From an uncultured Mycoplasmatota bacterium (lineage in GTDB: Bacteria > Bacillota_I > Bacilli_A > RF39 > UBA660): a stretch of 56,877 bases of DNA. Positions 1 through 8,239 of the stretch are shown here, one piece after another. The notes beneath the pieces were generated by a model. That model did not search any database, was not told where the DNA came from, and was given only the letters and a program-made list of their open reading frames with translations. The DNA is taken from assembly GCA_900553835.1 (NCBI GenBank), contig USFF01000005.1, positions 1-56,877 on the forward strand, given 5' to 3'. Position numbers and translations under genes: made by a program. Position 1 is the stretch's first letter; each line of letters opens with the position of its first letter.

Positions 1-18
1 TTGGTTAATAGTAGTCAT
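1..18 (-). CDS. rpsL: Ribosomal protein S12, first six codons only
   Basis: A gene enters the left edge on the minus strand: ATG at 18-16, then codons for TTINQ. S12 proteins start (M)PTINQLVRK, so MTTINQ fits rpsL. A good Shine-Dalgarno (AAAGGAG) lies 6 bases upstream and a consensus promoter with a roughly 80-base leader precedes it. The rpsL-rpsG-fusA operon would be expected beyond the window. Only six residues are visible, so the call is inference from the start motif and the strong promoter. Confidence 0.55.
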
Positions 19-100
19 ATTAACTCCTTTCTCGTACACACTTCCTGGTGTATCGCAATTTATATTTAAATTTGAGTTTTAAAAAAACTCGAACAAATTA

Positions 101-129
101 ACTATACCATTTTATATTGGTTTTGTCAA
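101..129 (-). promoter_or_regulatory. Promoter of the rpsL operon
   Basis: On the minus strand TTGACA (129-124) and TATAGT (106-101) are 17 bp apart, almost consensus. The leader holds a 7-bp hairpin (74-90, GAGTTTT/AAAACTC) without a T-tract, then the Shine-Dalgarno of the S12 start. Confidence 0.75.
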
Positions 130-151
130 ATGTTTTCTATTCATTTTACGC

Positions 152-186
152 AAAAAAAAGAGTTTTATTACAATTTTAAAACTCTT
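152..186 (-). terminator. Intrinsic terminator of the frameshifted gene
   Basis: A 10-bp stem (AAGAGTTTTA/TAAAACTCTT, arms 177-186 and 158-167) is followed on the minus strand by eight T. The stop codon of the shifted reading frame (168-170) lies in the loop, the same compact arrangement seen at smc, which supports 168 as the true 3' end of the gene. Confidence 0.85.
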
Positions 187-633
187 GCACTTGTCTCTCT
201 TCTTACTAGAGGTAATTTTTTATCTAATAGGTCTATTAAAGAAATTATTTCATCTTCTACTAATATACTACTACTAGTTTTTATTTTGATTACATTACCA
301 AACTTATCAAATACATAACTTGGATATATTTTTATGTCCAATTTTTTTTGCTTTTATCTTAGAAAATTCAGAGCCTTCTACAAATACTCTTTTGTTTTCT
401 ATTATTTCTAAACATTTAACTAAATCTAAACATAAATCTCTTAAGTAGTTATTTGCTTTAGACATGCTACTTATCATTTCTACTTTTTCTATTAATGAGT
501 GTTCTCTGCAGGGTAAATGAAGAGATTTAAGTTTATTATCTAAAGATATGTTTAATAAAGATAATGTATATAATCTTTTAAATTCGGGACTCTCGTTTCT
601 TTGTAAACTTAAGTATTCACTAATTATAGTCAT
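168..633 (-). pseudogene. Unknown protein, frameshifted at a poly-A run
   Basis: From ATG at 633 the frame reads about 96 residues (MTIISEYLSLQRNESPEF...) to an A8 run (complement of 342-349), then stops at 307 after ...HKNISKLCI. In the neighbouring frame the text continues for about 53 residues from the A8 run (KKLDIKIYPSYVFDKFGNV ... RRETSARVLKL) and stops at 168 inside a terminator. One A fewer, or two more, restores a protein of about 150 residues. This is therefore a sequencing error, a recent frameshift mutation, or a gene read through by slippage on the A run. Its start overlaps the stop of the upstream gene by 4 bases (ATGA), so the two are translationally coupled. No family recognised. 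Confidence 0.7.
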
Positions 634-1106
634 TTTTTAAGCACCTTTCTATCTCTACCTTTTATGAAACCTCTTAAAGTTTCAGTATATAAACTTTCTA
701 AAAATATGCTATCAGTACATCTGTCGCCTATTTCTATTCTTTTTAGAGAACCTTCTCCATCATAAATATATAATGGATTAGTACTATATTTACATATAGT
801 AAAAGTACGATTATTACTTACAATAGTTTTAGTAACTTCATATTTGTAAGCCACCTCTACTTTTCTTCCTTCTAAAAAGTCTACTAGTAAAAGCGTCAAC
901 TTAAGTAAGCTTTTTACATCTTCCCCAGTGCAAACTTTTAAATACTCTCTTAAAAGTTCTTTATCAGATAATTTAGTGAAACCAAATACACCACAATCTC
1001 TTAAGTTAGTATATAGTACACTTCTTAAATAGAAAATAATGTAGTCTAGTTTTTGAGTATAATTATCATTGTTTAATTTATTTTGATCTATAGGTAATAT
1101 TTGCAT
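630..1106 (-). CDS. Unknown protein, 158 residues
   Basis: Starts at ATG 1106 behind a GGGGAT-type ribosome site and a strong promoter. The protein is basic and soluble-looking, with a hydrophobic helix around residues 65-75 (LLKLTLLLVDFL) and no signal peptide. It ends in a Lys/Arg-rich tail (IKGRDRKVLKK) and overlaps the next gene by 4 bases. I do not recognise the family. The pair lies between a candidate small RNA and the rpsL promoter and is transcribed in the same direction as smc. Confidence 0.7.
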   Translation of the reverse strand: MQILPIDQNKLNNDNYTQKLDYIIFYLRSVLYTNLRDCGVFGFTKLSDKELLREYLKVCTGEDVKSLLKLTLLLVDFLEGRKVEVAYKYEVTKTIVSNNRTFTICKYSTNPLYIYDGEGSLKRIEIGDRCTDSIFLESLYTETLRGFIKGRDRKVLKK

Positions 1107-1135
1107 TAACCATACATCCCCTTTCGTAAGATAGT

Positions 1136-1164
1136 ATTGTACAATAATTTATACAAAAAGTCAA
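1136..1164 (-). promoter_or_regulatory. Promoter with partial palindrome, for the unknown gene pair
   Basis: TTGACT (1164-1159), 17-bp spacer, TACAAT (1141-1136). The spacer and -10 form TTGTA-N10-TACAA, the same outer geometry as the perfect palindrome at 26678-26707, so a shared repressor is possible but speculative. Confidence 0.7.
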
Positions 1165-1165
1165 T

Positions 1166-1308
1166 AAAAAAATAGCACTTTAACAAAGGATAAAAAGTAC
1201 TACTCTTTTATTTATCAAAAGCCTTTATTATAGAGGTAATGAGAGATTAAAAATAATTATAGTAAAAGCAATTGATTTTATAAATTTATTCCTTCTTTCA
1301 AAAGAATG
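1166..1308 (-). ncRNA. Candidate small RNA between smc and the unknown gene pair
   Basis: A free-standing transcription unit is visible: promoter at 1342-1315, then about 105 bases without a convincing start codon, then an intrinsic terminator (9-bp stem with one G-U pair, arms 1202-1194 and 1181-1173, followed by seven T). Near the 5' end there is a small hairpin (TTCTTT/AAAGAA). The weak in-frame peptide that could be read has no ATG, GTG or TTG start. No Rfam family recognised. Evidence is the promoter-terminator bracket only. Confidence 0.5.
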
Positions 1309-1314
1309 GTACTT

Positions 1315-1342
1315 ATTATAGCACACTTTTTATATTTGTCAA
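1315..1342 (-). promoter_or_regulatory. Promoter of the candidate small RNA
   Basis: TTGACA (1342-1337), 16-bp spacer, TATAAT (1320-1315): both hexamers are perfect consensus. It lies just past the smc terminator, so it drives a separate short unit. Confidence 0.75.
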
Positions 1343-1344
1343 GT

Positions 1345-1374
1345 ACCAAAAAAAGCACTTTTTAATGTGCTTTT
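1345..1374 (-). terminator. Terminator of rnc-smc
   Basis: Eight-bp stem AAAAGCAC/GTGCTTTT (1374-1367 and 1358-1351) followed by T7 on the minus strand. The last smc codons and its stop (1362-1364) form part of the hairpin. Confidence 0.85.
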
Positions 1375-4304
1375 ATTTCTTCTAGTTTAACACTTACTAG
1401 TTTACTTACTCCACTTTCTTCCATAGTTATACCATAAAGTGAGTCAACATATTCCATTGTTTTCTTTTTATGTGTTATTACTAGTAATTGCGTTTTACCT
1501 TTATAATGGTTAATATATTCGCCAAATTTTTCAACATTAACTTCATCAAGCGCACTTTCTACTTCGTCAAGTATTACAAAAGGTACATCTTTTAAGTTCA
1601 TTACCGCAAATAGTAAACTAATAGCAGTTAGTGTTTTCTCTCCACCACTTAATAAACTTAATACTCCTGGTTTCTTTCCTGGAGGGTTTGCTATTATTTC
1701 TATTCCAGTTTCAAGCATATTGGTTGGATCAGTAAGTTCTAGTTTAGCACTTCCACCACCAAATAATTCTTTAAATACTTTCATGAATTCATTATTTACT
1801 TTTTTAAATGTAGTAGCAAACTTCTCTATCATTATGTCATCCATGTCATTTATTATTTTAAGTAAGTTTTGTTCACTAGTTACTAAGTCTTCTTTTTGAG
1901 TACTTAAGAATTCATATCTTTTACTAACTCTTTCATATTCTTCTATACTAGATAAATTAACTTCTCCTAAATTTTTTAGTGTTCTTTTAATTTCTCCTAT
2001 TAAAGTTTTAGCTTCGTTTATATCAAGATTTAATTCATAGTTGTTTCTAGCTCTTTCATAAGTTAGATTATATTCTTCACTTAATCTATTTAGTAAGTTA
2101 TCTATTATTACAGATAGTTTAGCTTCTTTAATATTTAAGTTATTTAATCTATCAGTGTTTTCTTTATTTTTAGAGTTATATTTCTTAAGAGTTTCTTCTT
2201 TAAATTCTAACTCTTCTATTACTTCTTTTCTTAGAGTTTCTTTATTTATAATAGCTTGTTCTAGTAACTTTTTATTTTTTTCTTTTTCATAATATTCATT
2301 TAATATTTCATCTAATTCGTTAGTTCCTTCATCTTTACCTAAAGATGTTAATTCTAAAGTAATCTTGTTTAAACTTTCATTTTCTAAGTTAATACTATTT
2401 TTTATATTGCTTTCTTTTTCAGTGCTAGATAGTACATCTAAATTAGTTTTATAAATCATATTAACTAAATCATTTAATTTATTATTAGTATCTTTTAAAC
2501 TTTCTTCACATGAAGATATTTCATTTATTAGTGAGTTAATATTTCTGTTTATACTATCAAGTTCAGATTTATCAGTAAAGTTAGAATTACTTTTATTTAA
2601 ACTTCCACCTGTTAAACTACCACCTACATGTACTATTTCTCCATCAAGTGATGCAATTCTATATTTAGAGTTTATTTTCTTACTTATTATTAAAGCATTA
2701 TCTATGTTATCTACAACTATACTATTACCTAGTTGATTTTTTATAACACCCACGTATTCTTTATCATAAGTAACTAAGTCACTAGCAACTCCTATAAAAC
2801 CTTTTATATTCTTTACTTCATTTAAAGAAGTTTCATCTATATATTTAGGTTTTATTAAGTTAAGTGGGAAAAATGTTACTCTTCCTTTATTATTAGTTTT
2901 TAAGTAGTCTATTGCCTCTTTTGCAGATATATCACTTTCAGTTACTACATAGTTAGTACTTCCTCCTAGTAAAGTTTCTATAGCCTGGGTGTAAGTACTT
3001 TCTACTTCTATTAATGAACCAATAGTATTTCTAATACCTCTTAAACTAGGGTTATTAAGTACACTTTTTACTGAATATGGAACTTTAGTCATATTTTCTA
3101 TATTATAAAGAAGTATATCTCTTCTATTTACTAAATCATATTTCTTTTTAGTTAATTCATTTATTTTTCCAGTTAGTTTACTTACATTTGCTTTTTCTTT
3201 ATTTAAATCATTATTTAAATCATTTAATTTATTAGTATTTTGGTTTAGTACTCTTGTACTTTCTTCTAGTTCTAAATTAAGTTTAGATAGATTAGTAGAT
3301 ATTTTTAGTTTTTCTTCTTCTAAATATGAAAGTCTTTGCTTTACTAAAGAACTTTCTTTATCATATTTAGTTCTTTCTTTAAGTAGTTCTTTCTTTGAAT
3401 TAAGTTCATTTAATTCTTCTGCACTTAGAAGTAATTCTTTTTGCATACTAGATACTTCTTCATCAAGTTTACTTCTTTTTACTCTTAACTCTTCTATTAA
3501 AGTTCTTTCTTTTATATCACTTGTACTTTCTTCACTTATTATTAGTTCTAGTTTTTCTTTTTCATTCTTTACTAGAGTGTATTCATCATTATAAGTACTT
3601 ATATCACTTGCTAAAACTCCTACTTCTATGCTTTCTAATTTCTCTTTGTTTTCTTTATATATTAAAGCTTTTTCTTTTTCTTTTTTTAAAGGTTCTATAT
3701 TAAGAGAAAGTTCATTTATTAGCATATTTACTCTTTCAATATTTTCATTAGTTCTTGCAAGTTTTCTTAAAGTTTCTTCTTTTCTTTTTTTGTATTTTAC
3801 TACACCTGCCGCTTCTTCTATAATACCTCTTTTTTCAAAACTATTACCGCCTAGTATTTCACTTATTTTCCCTTGCGGTATTATACTTAAACTTTCTTTT
3901 GAACTAAAGCTATCTATAAATAAATCAGTTATATCTTTAAGTCTTACTTTTTCTTTATTTATAAAGTATTCATTTTCACCAGTTCTGTAGACTACTCTTT
4001 TTATTTCTATTTCAGAAAAGTCTAGTGGTAAACTTTTATCAGTGTTATCTAAAACTATTTCTACTTTAGCACTTCTTGCTGCTTCTCTTGAAGATGATCC
4101 ATTAAATATTACATCAGTCATTCCATTTTGTCCTCTTAGTGTTTTAACAGATTGTTCTCCCATTACCCATTTTAAGGCATCTACTATGTTACTTTTACCA
4201 CTTCCATTAGGACCTACTATACCAGTAAAGTTTTTACTAAGTTCTAAGTTAACCGAGCTTGCAAAACTTTTAAATCCATTTATTTTTATTTCTTTTATAT
4301 ACAT
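1362..4304 (-). CDS. smc: Chromosome segregation ATPase Smc
   Basis: Smc dimers compact and segregate the chromosome with the ScpA/ScpB partners, which are not in this window. The N-terminal head has Walker A (GPNGSGKSN, about residue 31). The C-terminal head has the signature LSGGEKTLTAISLLFA and Walker B VILDEVESALD. A glycine-rich hinge lies near 420-570 (GGSLTGGS). Between them are two long Lys/Glu/Asn-rich coiled coils. At 980 residues it is about 200 shorter than the Bacillus protein, with both arms shortened as in Mollicutes. It starts behind GAGGTG, 9 bases after rnc, the same order as in other Firmicutes. Confidence 0.96.
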   Translation of the reverse strand: MYIKEIKINGFKSFASSVNLELSKNFTGIVGPNGSGKSNIVDALKWVMGEQSVKTLRGQNGMTDVIFNGSSSREAARSAKVEIVLDNTDKSLPLDFSEIEIKRVVYRTGENEYFINKEKVRLKDITDLFIDSFSSKESLSIIPQGKISEILGGNSFEKRGIIEEAAGVVKYKKRKEETLRKLARTNENIERVNMLINELSLNIEPLKKEKEKALIYKENKEKLESIEVGVLASDISTYNDEYTLVKNEKEKLELIISEESTSDIKERTLIEELRVKRSKLDEEVSSMQKELLLSAEELNELNSKKELLKERTKYDKESSLVKQRLSYLEEEKLKISTNLSKLNLELEESTRVLNQNTNKLNDLNNDLNKEKANVSKLTGKINELTKKKYDLVNRRDILLYNIENMTKVPYSVKSVLNNPSLRGIRNTIGSLIEVESTYTQAIETLLGGSTNYVVTESDISAKEAIDYLKTNNKGRVTFFPLNLIKPKYIDETSLNEVKNIKGFIGVASDLVTYDKEYVGVIKNQLGNSIVVDNIDNALIISKKINSKYRIASLDGEIVHVGGSLTGGSLNKSNSNFTDKSELDSINRNINSLINEISSCEESLKDTNNKLNDLVNMIYKTNLDVLSSTEKESNIKNSINLENESLNKITLELTSLGKDEGTNELDEILNEYYEKEKNKKLLEQAIINKETLRKEVIEELEFKEETLKKYNSKNKENTDRLNNLNIKEAKLSVIIDNLLNRLSEEYNLTYERARNNYELNLDINEAKTLIGEIKRTLKNLGEVNLSSIEEYERVSKRYEFLSTQKEDLVTSEQNLLKIINDMDDIMIEKFATTFKKVNNEFMKVFKELFGGGSAKLELTDPTNMLETGIEIIANPPGKKPGVLSLLSGGEKTLTAISLLFAVMNLKDVPFVILDEVESALDEVNVEKFGEYINHYKGKTQLLVITHKKKTMEYVDSLYGITMEESGVSKLVSVKLEEIKAH

Positions 4305-4313
4305 AAAACACCT

Positions 4314-4955
4314 CTATACACATTTCTTGATAGCTTCTTTAGCTGCATTTTGTTCTGCTTCTTTTTTGCTTGGACCTTTGCCTGAGCCAAAAAGTATCCC
4401 ATCTACTACTGCATTTACTATGAAATATTTTTTATGAGCAGGTCCCCCTTCTTTTACTAAAATATACTCTACACTTTTTTTATCTGTTTGTACTAGTTCT
4501 TGAAGTGTACTTTTATAGTCATTTAAAAAGTCAACATTTTTTTCTATGTATGGTACTATTAAATCGTTAAATAGTGCAAATACTTTTTCTATTCCAAGTT
4601 CTAGATATATTACTCCAATTACTGCTTCAAATACATCAGCAATTACTGTTTTATTAGGGGCTTTTACACTATTGCCTGTTTTTATATAACTAGCTAAGTT
4701 AATGTCTTTAGCATATTCATATAAAGCATTTTCACATACATAAAGACTCCTTTTTTTACTCATTTCACCTTCATTATATTTATTTGTTTTATATATATAG
4801 TCACTACTAACTAGTTCTAGTACTGCATCTCCTAGAAACTCTAGTCTTTCATAAGAAATTAAATTATGTTCGTTTGCATAACTAGTATGAGTAAGTGCGA
4901 TAGGTAGTAATTTACTTTTACTTAAGTCTACTCCATAATTAAGTAATTCTTTCAT
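4314..4955 (-). CDS. rnc: Ribonuclease III
   Basis: Cuts double-stranded RNA in rRNA precursors and antisense duplexes. The catalytic signature ERLEFLGDAVLELV is at residues 36-49. A second acidic site (DVFEAVIGVIYLE) follows near 107-119, and a C-terminal double-stranded-RNA-binding domain (STLQELVQ ... GSGKGPSKKEAEQNAAKEAI) fills about 145-213. Length (213) is slightly below the usual 225-250. First gene of the rnc-smc operon; a TATAAT box lies at 5004-4999. Confidence 0.96.
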   Translation of the reverse strand: MKELLNYGVDLSKSKLLPIALTHTSYANEHNLISYERLEFLGDAVLELVSSDYIYKTNKYNEGEMSKKRSLYVCENALYEYAKDINLASYIKTGNSVKAPNKTVIADVFEAVIGVIYLELGIEKVFALFNDLIVPYIEKNVDFLNDYKSTLQELVQTDKKSVEYILVKEGGPAHKKYFIVNAVVDGILFGSGKGPSKKEAEQNAAKEAIKKCV

Positions 4956-5057
4956 ATTCTAGTCCTTCTTTCTTTGTTATTAATTCTTTACAAATACTAT
5001 TATACCAACTTTACAAGAATTTTTCTATTCTTTATTTATTTTTATTAAAATTTCTAG

Positions 5058-5063
5058 TATAAT
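5058..5063 (+). promoter_or_regulatory. -10 box of the yidD operon
   Basis: TATAAT preceded by TAG at 5058-5063, 14 bases before the yidD ATG. The -35 hexamer (5035-5040, TTTATT) is weak. It is divergent from the rnc -10 at 4999-5004. Confidence 0.5.
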
Positions 5064-5077
5064 TAAATGGGTGGGAT

Positions 5078-5299
5078 ATGAAAAAGGTTTTTATTAAGTT
5101 AATAAATATGTATCAAAGAACTCCACTTTTAACTCATGCAAGTTGTAAGCTTTTACCTACTTGTAGTGAATACTCTAAAATAGCAATAGAAAGATATGGA
5201 GTTATTAAGGGATTATATCTTACCATTAAAAGATTATTTAGGTGTCATTTTACTAAAGAAGTAAAAGTTGATATGGTACCTTTTAAGGAGAAAGAATGA
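5078..5299 (+). CDS. yidD: Membrane protein insertion efficiency factor YidD
   Basis: A small protein that assists the YidC insertase at the membrane. The 73 residues contain the family core: an N-terminal amphipathic helix (KKVFIKLINMYQ), two cysteines in ASCKLLPTCSEYS, IERYGVIKGLYLTIKRLFRCH, and a final MVPF corresponding to the usual DPVP. The ribosome site is GGTGGG. Its stop overlaps the next start by 4 bases. Confidence 0.9.
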   Translation: MKKVFIKLINMYQRTPLLTHASCKLLPTCSEYSKIAIERYGVIKGLYLTIKRLFRCHFTKEVKVDMVPFKEKE

Positions 5300-6153
5300 A
5301 AAAAGTATTAATTATTTTATTAAGTTTAGTTTTATTAACGGGGTGTTTTGGAACAAATGAGGAAGCAACTAAAATAGCATATACTACTTATTATCCACTT
5401 GAATATGTTACTACTTATTTATATGGAAAGTTTGCTACTGTTAAAAGTATTTATCCAAATGGTACAGATCCTGCTAGTTATGAACTTACTGATAAACAAA
5501 AAACAATTTATGCTAAAGCGAGTGCATTTATTTATGCAGGGGTTTCTAGTGAAGTTAAACTTGCTGCTGATTTTATAAATAGTAATCCTAGTATTAATAT
5601 AGTTGATGGTACTAAGGGAGTATCTTTTACTGATGATATTTCTGAACTTTGGCTAGATCCATCTAATTATTTAATGATAGCAAGGAATATTAAGTCAACT
5701 TTAATTGATTATACTAGTAGTTTATATGATGAAGAAAAGATAAGTAATTTATATAATGAGTTAAAGGTGGGAATAAGTGAAATAGATGTTGAACTTACTA
5801 TGATGGGTAAGAATGCTTCTAGAAATAATATTTTTGTTACTGATAATGTATTTAATTTTTTAAAGAAATATAATATAAATGTTATTTCAGTAGATAGCAA
5901 GAATGAAAGTAATACTAGAAGTTATAATGAAGCTAAAACATTAATTAGTAAAGGTGATATTAAATATGCATTTACTATTAAAGGCAAAACTTTAGATAGT
6001 GAGATAGAAACATTTATTAAGAATAATAATTTAGAGATAGTAGAAATTGATCCTATGTACACTTTAAGTGAAGAACAAAGAAAAGATGGACATGACTATA
6101 TAAGTATTATGAATGATAATATTACTAAATTTAAAACAGAGTTATTTAGGTAA
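5296..6153 (+). CDS. ZnuA-like substrate-binding lipoprotein lacking metal ligands
   Basis: Lipoprotein signal MKKVLIILLSLVLLTGC, with Cys17 as the lipidation site. The body follows the TroA/ZnuA cluster A-I binding-protein fold: PNGTDPASYELTDKQ at about 54-68, ELWLDPSNYLMIARNI near 115, a DNVFNFLKKYNINVISVD segment near 180, and EIDP near 250. The family binds Zn or Mn through histidines; here DPH is DPA, DPHxWLDP is SELWLDP, and the third His is replaced by Asp. The only visible histidine is near the C-terminus. No ABC permease or ATPase is adjacent. The metal role is therefore doubtful. It may bind something else or be structural. Confidence 0.75.
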   Translation: MKKVLIILLSLVLLTGCFGTNEEATKIAYTTYYPLEYVTTYLYGKFATVKSIYPNGTDPASYELTDKQKTIYAKASAFIYAGVSSEVKLAADFINSNPSINIVDGTKGVSFTDDISELWLDPSNYLMIARNIKSTLIDYTSSLYDEEKISNLYNELKVGISEIDVELTMMGKNASRNNIFVTDNVFNFLKKYNINVISVDSKNESNTRSYNEAKTLISKGDIKYAFTIKGKTLDSEIETFIKNNNLEIVEIDPMYTLSEEQRKDGHDYISIMNDNITKFKTELFR

Positions 6154-6165
6154 CTCTGTTTATTT
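6134..6165. terminator. Bidirectional terminator between the ZnuA-like gene and ruvB
   Basis: Eleven-bp stem AAACAGAGTTA/TAACTCTGTTT (6134-6144 and 6151-6161) with T-runs usable on both strands. Both convergent genes stop within it. Confidence 0.85.
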
Positions 6166-7146
6166 TTCTATACCAAGATATTCATAAGTTTTATCGGTTA
6201 CTTGTCTACCCCTTATAGTTCTTTTAATGAAACCTTCTTGTAAAAGAAATGGTTCGATTACATCTTCAATAGTTGTTACTTCTTCTCCAATAGATGCAGC
6301 TATACTTTCTATTCCAACTGGTCCTCCATTAAACTTATTGATTAAACTTTCTAGATATTCTATGTCAGTATTATCTAGTCCATATTCATCTACCTTAAGT
6401 TTAGTTAAACTTTTATCTGTTATATCTTTGTCTATTGTTTCTAGTCCATTTACAAGTGCAAAGTCACTTACTCTTTTAAGAAGTCTATTTGCTATTCTAG
6501 GTGTTTTTCTGCTTCTTTTAGCAATAGTACTAGCAGCATTCTCTTCAATTTTTAAATCTAGTACTCTAGCACTTCTTTTAACTATTTCAGTAAGTTCTTC
6601 ATCTTTATAATATTCAAGTTTACAAGTAATTCCAAATCTATCTCTTAAGGGACTAGATAAGTCTCCAGCGCGTGTAGTTGCGCCTACCAAAGTGAATGGT
6701 GGTAAATCTATTTTAATATTTCTACTCTGCCCTTCACTTCCTACAATTATATCTAGTTTAAAGTCTTCCATTGCAGAATATAATATCTCTTCAATGTATT
6801 TTGGTATTCTATGAATTTCATCAATAAATAATACATCATAAGGTTCTAAACTACTCAATATAGCGGCTAAATCCCCACTTTTTTCAATAGTTGGCCCGCT
6901 TGCGGTTTTGATGTTTACCCCTAGTTCATTAGCAATTATATGACTAAGAGTTGTTTTACCTAGTCCTGGAGGACCATATAAAAGTACATGATCTAAACTA
7001 GTATTTCTTAATTTAGCTGCTTTTACAAAGACTTTTATGTTTTCTTTTACATCAGTTTGTCCAATATATTCATCAAATACTTGTGGTCTTATTGTTTTCT
7101 CAAAACTATCTACTTCTTGGTATTCACTATTTAATTCTTTGTTCAT
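6160..7146 (-). CDS. ruvB: Holliday junction branch-migration motor RuvB
   Basis: Hexameric AAA+ helicase that drives branch migration with RuvA. Visible: Walker A GPPGLGKTTL (about 60), Walker B DEIHR, sensor region TTRAGDLSSPLRDRFG, and the C-terminal winged helix ending GRQVTDKTYEYLG. About 328 residues, normal. AGGAGG fits the second of two adjacent ATG codons (7146) better than the first (7149). Directly follows ruvA by a few bases. RuvC is absent, as expected in Firmicutes where RecU (11350) is the resolvase. Confidence 0.96.
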   Translation of the reverse strand: MNKELNSEYQEVDSFEKTIRPQVFDEYIGQTDVKENIKVFVKAAKLRNTSLDHVLLYGPPGLGKTTLSHIIANELGVNIKTASGPTIEKSGDLAAILSSLEPYDVLFIDEIHRIPKYIEEILYSAMEDFKLDIIVGSEGQSRNIKIDLPPFTLVGATTRAGDLSSPLRDRFGITCKLEYYKDEELTEIVKRSARVLDLKIEENAASTIAKRSRKTPRIANRLLKRVSDFALVNGLETIDKDITDKSLTKLKVDEYGLDNTDIEYLESLINKFNGGPVGIESIAASIGEEVTTIEDVIEPFLLQEGFIKRTIRGRQVTDKTYEYLGIEK

Positions 7147-7154
7147 CATTCCTC

Positions 7155-7703
7155 CTATTTAAGTAATAATTTTAGAGCTTCTTTAATTTGATTTTCTATA
7201 GGTAAAGATGAGTCAACATCCTTTATGACTTTATTTATATCTGGTTTTTTGTAGCCTAAACTAAGAAGTACTTCAATAAGTTCGTTATTTACACTTACTG
7301 TTTCTTCTTTAGAAACTAGTTTCCCTTTTAAATCTAAAATAATTTGTCTAGCAAGTTTCTCTCCTACTTTTGGAAATTTTTCTAAATATAAAATATTTTC
7401 TCTTTCAATTGCATCTTTTATTCCTTCGAGTGTTCCACCTGCTAATATAGGAAGGGCTATTTTAGGACCTAACCCTTTTACATTTATTAACTTTAAGAAT
7501 AGTTCTCTTTCTTCTTTTGTTTTAAAGCCATATAAAGAATACTCGTCTTCCTTAACTAAATTATATAAATAAACTTTTACACTTTCCTCTTCTTTAAATA
7601 CATATGGGTTTGGAGTATACACTCTAAAACCTATACCATTAGTATATATAACAATATAACTTGCTTCTACACTGTTAATTACTCCTTCAATAAAATCTAG
7701 CAT
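7155..7703 (-). CDS. ruvA: Holliday junction DNA-binding protein RuvA
   Basis: The tetrameric RuvA holds the four-way junction flat and recruits RuvB. Features: an N-terminal OB fold (MLDFIEGVINSVEASYIVIY...GIGFRVYTP), two helix-hairpin-helix segments (LINVKGLGPKIALPIL and LEKFPKVGEKLARQIILDL), and a short C-terminal domain III (EVLLSLGYKKPDINKVI). 182 residues. Ribosome site GGAGG. A possible promoter TTGCGA-17-TACAAT lies just upstream. Confidence 0.95.
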   Translation of the reverse strand: MLDFIEGVINSVEASYIVIYTNGIGFRVYTPNPYVFKEEESVKVYLYNLVKEDEYSLYGFKTKEERELFLKLINVKGLGPKIALPILAGGTLEGIKDAIERENILYLEKFPKVGEKLARQIILDLKGKLVSKEETVSVNNELIEVLLSLGYKKPDINKVIKDVDSSLPIENQIKEALKLLLK

Positions 7704-7773
7704 ATTTTACCTCCACTTTAATTGTATAACAAATAGTTAAAAGTCGCAAGGTATTTAAGTTTATTTTTTAAAT

Positions 7774-7805
7774 AAAAAAACTAAGTACTTTATGCACCTA
7801 GTTTT
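7774..7805 (-). terminator. Terminator of the rpsU-yqeY operon
   Basis: Imperfect stem AAAACTA(G)GT/AC(T)TAGTTTT between 7805 and 7777 followed by T7 on the minus strand. It overlaps the end of yqeY. Confidence 0.7.
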
Positions 7806-8239
7806 GAATTAACTATTTCACTAACTAATTTGAAATCAGCTTTACCTTTAAGTCTAATATTTGCTTCTTTCATAACTTTGCCCATATCTTTTTTACTTTC
7901 AGGCTTTACTTCTTCAAATATTTTATCTATTTCTTTTTCTATTTCTTCTTTAGATAGTTGTTCTGGTAAATATTTACTAATTAATTTAATTTCTCTTTCT
8001 AAATTATCAGCTAAATCATTTCTACCAGCACTTCTAAATTCTATAATACTTTCTTTATGCTGTTTAACTTGTCTAGAAGCAACTTCAATAACTAAATCAT
8101 CATTAATCTCTTCAAGTTTATTATTTATCTTTTGAAGATCAATTGCACTTTTAAGAAGTCTTATTGTGCTTAACGACTCTTTGTCATGACTTTTCATAGC
8201 TTCTTTCATATCATTATTTATATTATCATATAATGCCAT
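7790..8239 (-). CDS. yqeY: YqeY/GatB-like domain protein
   Basis: 149 residues, all helical, of the YqeY family that resembles the tail domain of the amidotransferase subunit GatB. Typical stretches are MKSHDKESLSTIRLLKSAI, KYLPEQLSKEEIEKEI and KDMGKVMKEANIRLKGKADFKLVSEIV. Its exact role is not established. It is commonly linked to rpsU, as here. Start overlaps the preceding stop by one base (TAATG). Confidence 0.9.
   Translation of the reverse strand: MALYDNINNDMKEAMKSHDKESLSTIRLLKSAIDLQKINNKLEEINDDLVIEVASRQVKQHKESIIEFRSAGRNDLADNLEREIKLISKYLPEQLSKEEIEKEIDKIFEEVKPESKKDMGKVMKEANIRLKGKADFKLVSEIVNSKLGA

Noticed and set aside
130..318. Plus-strand open frame of 62 residues
   Set aside because: It is antisense to the frameshifted gene and its terminator, and has no ribosome site. 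The minus-strand text is the coherent one.
1107..1361. T-box or other known riboswitch upstream of the unknown gene pair
   Set aside because: No specifier stem or T-box sequence, and the region ends with its own terminator followed by a new promoter.
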